The position numbers and the translations under genes were made by a program. From JASLQO01 sp002327525 (GTDB lineage Bacteria; Pseudomonadota; Gammaproteobacteria; Pseudomonadales; Azotimanducaceae): 64,000 nt of DNA. Below the pieces are notes generated by a model. The model saw only the letters and a list, made by a program, of their open reading frames with translations. It did no database searches and was not told the DNA's origin. Shown in pieces: positions 61,830-64,000 of this stretch (positions within the stretch are counted from its first letter, which is position 1; each line of letters begins with the position of its first letter). The stretch is taken from NCBI GenBank assembly GCA_030744435.1, contig JASLQO010000031.1:1-64000 (forward strand), given 5' to 3'.

Positions 61830-62804
61830 TCACCCGACAACCCCGTCGGGCAATGCCTCACCAGCGAAAAAGGCATCCAGATTGTGCAGCACTCGCATGC
61901 CCATGGCCGTGCGCGATTCAATCGTCGCACTGCCAAGATGCGGCAGCAGTACGACATTGTCGAGAGCGAGAAGACCCTCGTGCAGATACGGCTCCCGCTC
62001 GTATACATCGAGACCAGCACCTCGGATCGCGCCATCACGAAGCGCTTGGGAAAGTGCCGCTTCGTCCACCACGTTGCCGCGGGCGGTGTTGACCAGATGA
62101 GCATGGTCGGGCATCAGGGCGAGACCGCGCGCATCGATCAGGTGATGCGTATCCTCATTGGCCGGGCAATGCAGAGACACGAAATCGGCCGACGCCAGCA
62201 CCTGGTCCACATCGCTCACCTGGCGCGCGTCGAAGGCCTCCAGTACCTCGGGTGCTACCGGTGAACGGTTGTAGCACAGAAGACGCATACCGAATCCGTG
62301 CACCGCGCGCCGGGCGACCGCCTGCCCGATGCGGCCCATGCCGATGATACCCAGGGTCTTGCCCGTCACGCGTGTACCCGTGAGGTGCGTCGGGCGCCAG
62401 CCCGCCCATCTCCCCGCACGCAGCTCACGCTCCCCCTCACCCGCGCGGCGCGCACACATGAGCATCAACGCGATGGTGAGATCCGCCGTACAATCGGTCA
62501 GCACGTCCGGGGTGTTGGTTACCGCAACCCCCTGTTCGACCGCGGCCTCGAGATCTATATGGTTGAATCCCACTCCGAAGCTGGCGATCAATCGGGCGCC
62601 CGGCTCGCCCACCCCGATGACGTCCGCATCGATGTTGTCGGTCACGGTTGGACACAACGCATCCGCCCGCTGCATGGCCGAACGCAGAGCAGGGGCGTCC
62701 ATCGGTTGGTCGTCTTCGTTCAGCTCCACGTCGTAACGCAGCGCCAGCTCTGCTTCCACCGATGCCGGCCAGCGCCGGGTCAGGACGAGGTGTGGCCTGG
62801 TCAC
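61830..62804 (-). CDS. D-isomer-specific 2-hydroxyacid dehydrogenase
   Basis: 324 aa. NAD(P) site TLGIIGMGRIGQAVARRAV, substrate Arg in VNTARGNVVDEAAL, Glu in LDVYEREP and catalytic His in LLPHLGSATIESR. Resembles glyoxylate/hydroxypyruvate reductases (GhrB-type). Its GTG start overlaps the stop of the aminotransferase gene (GTGA), so the two are coupled: transamination of an amino acid followed by keto-acid reduction is a reasonable joint role (inference). Confidence 0.92.
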   Translation of the reverse strand: MTRPHLVLTRRWPASVEAELALRYDVELNEDDQPMDAPALRSAMQRADALCPTVTDNIDADVIGVGEPGARLIASFGVGFNHIDLEAAVEQGVAVTNTPDVLTDCTADLTIALMLMCARRAGEGERELRAGRWAGWRPTHLTGTRVTGKTLGIIGMGRIGQAVARRAVHGFGMRLLCYNRSPVAPEVLEAFDARQVSDVDQVLASADFVSLHCPANEDTHHLIDARGLALMPDHAHLVNTARGNVVDEAALSQALRDGAIRGAGLDVYEREPYLHEGLLALDNVVLLPHLGSATIESRTAMGMRVLHNLDAFFAGEALPDGVVG

Positions 62805-64000
62805 GCTGCGTCTCCGCGCAATACGCGCTCGCAGGCGAGCCGCAATCTTCGGGCGGCCTCATCGAACTGATCCATGGGCGTCCACGCGAAGGCTATACGA
62901 ATACAATCCATATCCAGGTTACCGCCGGCCGCGAATCCGGAGCCGGGATTGACGGCGATACCCTCCTGCACGGCGCTTCGCCACAGCGGTTCTAACGCAA
63001 TGCCCTCGCCAAGCCGCGCCCAGAGGTAGAAACCGCCTTCCGGAAGCCGCCATCGCATGTACGCGCCCACTTCACGTGTGAGTGCCGCATGCAAACGGTC
63101 GCGCTTGTCCCGGTAGAGTTCCCGCACGCGAGCCAGATGCGGTTCGAACTGTCCCCGGTCGAGAAACTCGCCGAATGTGCGCAGCCCGAACTGATTCTGC
63201 CCCATCGCGAAGCGCATGCGGCCGAACAAAGCCAGCAGTTCCGGCGGTGCGTGTATCCAGCCCACGCGTAACCCGGTGGCCACCGTCTTAGAAAAGGTGC
63301 CGGTCGCGATCACACCACATCCACCGGAAAGTGTAGACAGCGACGGCGGCGGCGGTGTGTTGAACCAGAGATCCCGGTACGCCTCATCATCCAGCACCAT
63401 CACCTCGTGGCGCGCCGCCAGTTCAAGCACACGCAGGCGCCGTTCGATCGAGAGCGTGGCGCCCGTGGGGTTGTGATAGGCAGAGATAGTGTAGATCAAC
63501 TTCACCACCTTGCCTTCATCGCGCAGCTCGACGAGTAAACGTTCCAGCGCTTGCGTATCGAGGCCTTCCTCATCCATGGGTACGTAACGAATGTCGGCGC
63601 CAACCCCCCGGAAGTTGTGCAGCGTACCCATGTAGGTGGGATTCTCCGCGATGATCACATCGCCCGGATCTATCATCGAGCGCACTACCAGATCGATGGC
63701 CCCGGATGAACCGTTGGTGAGCTGAAACCACTCCGCGTCCACACCGACACCCTCCTCCTGGCTGCGGCGCGCCGCCAGCCATTCTCGAAGCCCCGATGGT
63801 CCCTTGCCAAAGCCATAGCGCAACGCCAGATCCCCGCTCCGGGAGAGCGTCGCGACGGCCGCCTCCGCCAGCGCTTCCCGCGGCAGCGCATCCACGTCCG
63901 GAATACCGACAGCCAGGTAGAGAAGGTCGCGTTTCGGTTCCACACCCTCTGGCAGATCCCACTCACCCGCCGTTCCGAACAACAGTCGCGCATTGGCACT
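62801..64000 (-). CDS. PLP-dependent aminotransferase (2-aminoadipate/MocR-type), 5' end beyond the window
   Basis: Fold-type I class I/II aminotransferase: TNGSSGAIDLVVRSMIDPGD, NPTGATLSIERR, and PLP lysine in GTFSKTVATGLRVGW, ending RIAFAWTPMDQFDEAARR. The frame is open to base 64000, so the true start lies outside; an internal TTG at 63982 is unlikely. Similar to 2-aminoadipate and valine-pyruvate type transaminases. Substrate unknown. Coupled to the downstream 2-hydroxyacid dehydrogenase. Confidence 0.9.
   Translation of the reverse strand, partial: SANARLLFGTAGEWDLPEGVEPKRDLLYLAVGIPDVDALPREALAEAAVATLSRSGDLALRYGFGKGPSGLREWLAARRSQEEGVGVDAEWFQLTNGSSGAIDLVVRSMIDPGDVIIAENPTYMGTLHNFRGVGADIRYVPMDEEGLDTQALERLLVELRDEGKVVKLIYTISAYHNPTGATLSIERRLRVLELAARHEVMVLDDEAYRDLWFNTPPPPSLSTLSGGCGVIATGTFSKTVATGLRVGWIHAPPELLALFGRMRFAMGQNQFGLRTFGEFLDRGQFEPHLARVRELYRDKRDRLHAALTREVGAYMRWRLPEGGFYLWARLGEGIALEPLWRSAVQEGIAVNPGSGFAAGGNLDMDCIRIAFAWTPMDQFDEAARRLRLACERVLRGDAA

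Overview
The window looks like chromosome from a free-living, respiring gammaproteobacterium, probably an uncultured marine or soil lineage. The evidence is a GC-rich composition, a complete 13-gene complex I operon with a fused nuoCD (typical of Gammaproteobacteria), Shine-Dalgarno-led genes with frequent ATGA/GTGA overlaps, acyl-CoA and fatty-acid type catabolic genes, and Tat/lipoprotein exported enzymes. I saw no rRNA, intact tRNA, CRISPR array, prophage or intact insertion sequence. The species assignment is inference.

Layout. 0-1.4 kb: a small unidentified ORF, a HEPN-like protein and a MazG-like pyrophosphohydrolase. 1.4-13.4 kb: an exported DUF1800/DUF1501 pair, a DsbA/FrnE-type thioredoxin-fold protein, several small orphan genes, a PfkB kinase, a GST-like protein, a decayed PLP decarboxylase, a D-cysteine desulfhydrase-type enzyme, thioredoxin reductase, and a Nudix/SDR pair. 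13.5-19.2 kb: a stand-alone molybdopterin oxidoreductase, then an acyl-CoA dehydrogenase/phosphotransferase pair with VOC and ABM-domain proteins. 19.3-23.5 kb: a compact operon of a CBS protein, two tandem reductive-dehalogenase-like proteins (only the second has the Fe-S cysteines) and a lipoprotein sulfatase. 23.6-38.0 kb: the nuoABCDEFGHIJKLMN operon on the minus strand. 38.4-46.7 kb: a TIR-domain pseudogene, a TVP38 membrane protein with a mercuric-reductase-like flavoprotein, an alpha/beta hydrolase lacking its nucleophile serine next to a gutted SDR gene, a GDPD, a thioesterase, a histidine phosphatase and a VOC protein. 46.7-50.1 kb: thiolase, a small exported protein, and a PEGA-repeat SUMF1-like protein. 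50.4-55.3 kb: a translationally coupled glycan cluster (membrane GT-C-like protein, AsnB, methyltransferase, GT2). 55.3-64 kb: more decayed genes, MaoC hydratase, a second sulfatase, a MITE-like inverted-repeat element, a tautomerase/GFA pair, a Pit phosphate transporter with its PhoU-like partner, a 2-hydroxyacid dehydrogenase and an aminotransferase that runs off the right edge.

Two themes stand out. First, the CBS-Rdh-Rdh-sulfatase operon next to nuo suggests an uncharacterised corrinoid/Fe-S reductive activity paired with sulfate-ester hydrolysis; this is the best candidate for an undescribed system here. Second, at least five genes are visibly broken by nonsense changes, short tandem duplications or internal deletions, beside small palindromic repeats, which suggests ongoing gene decay.
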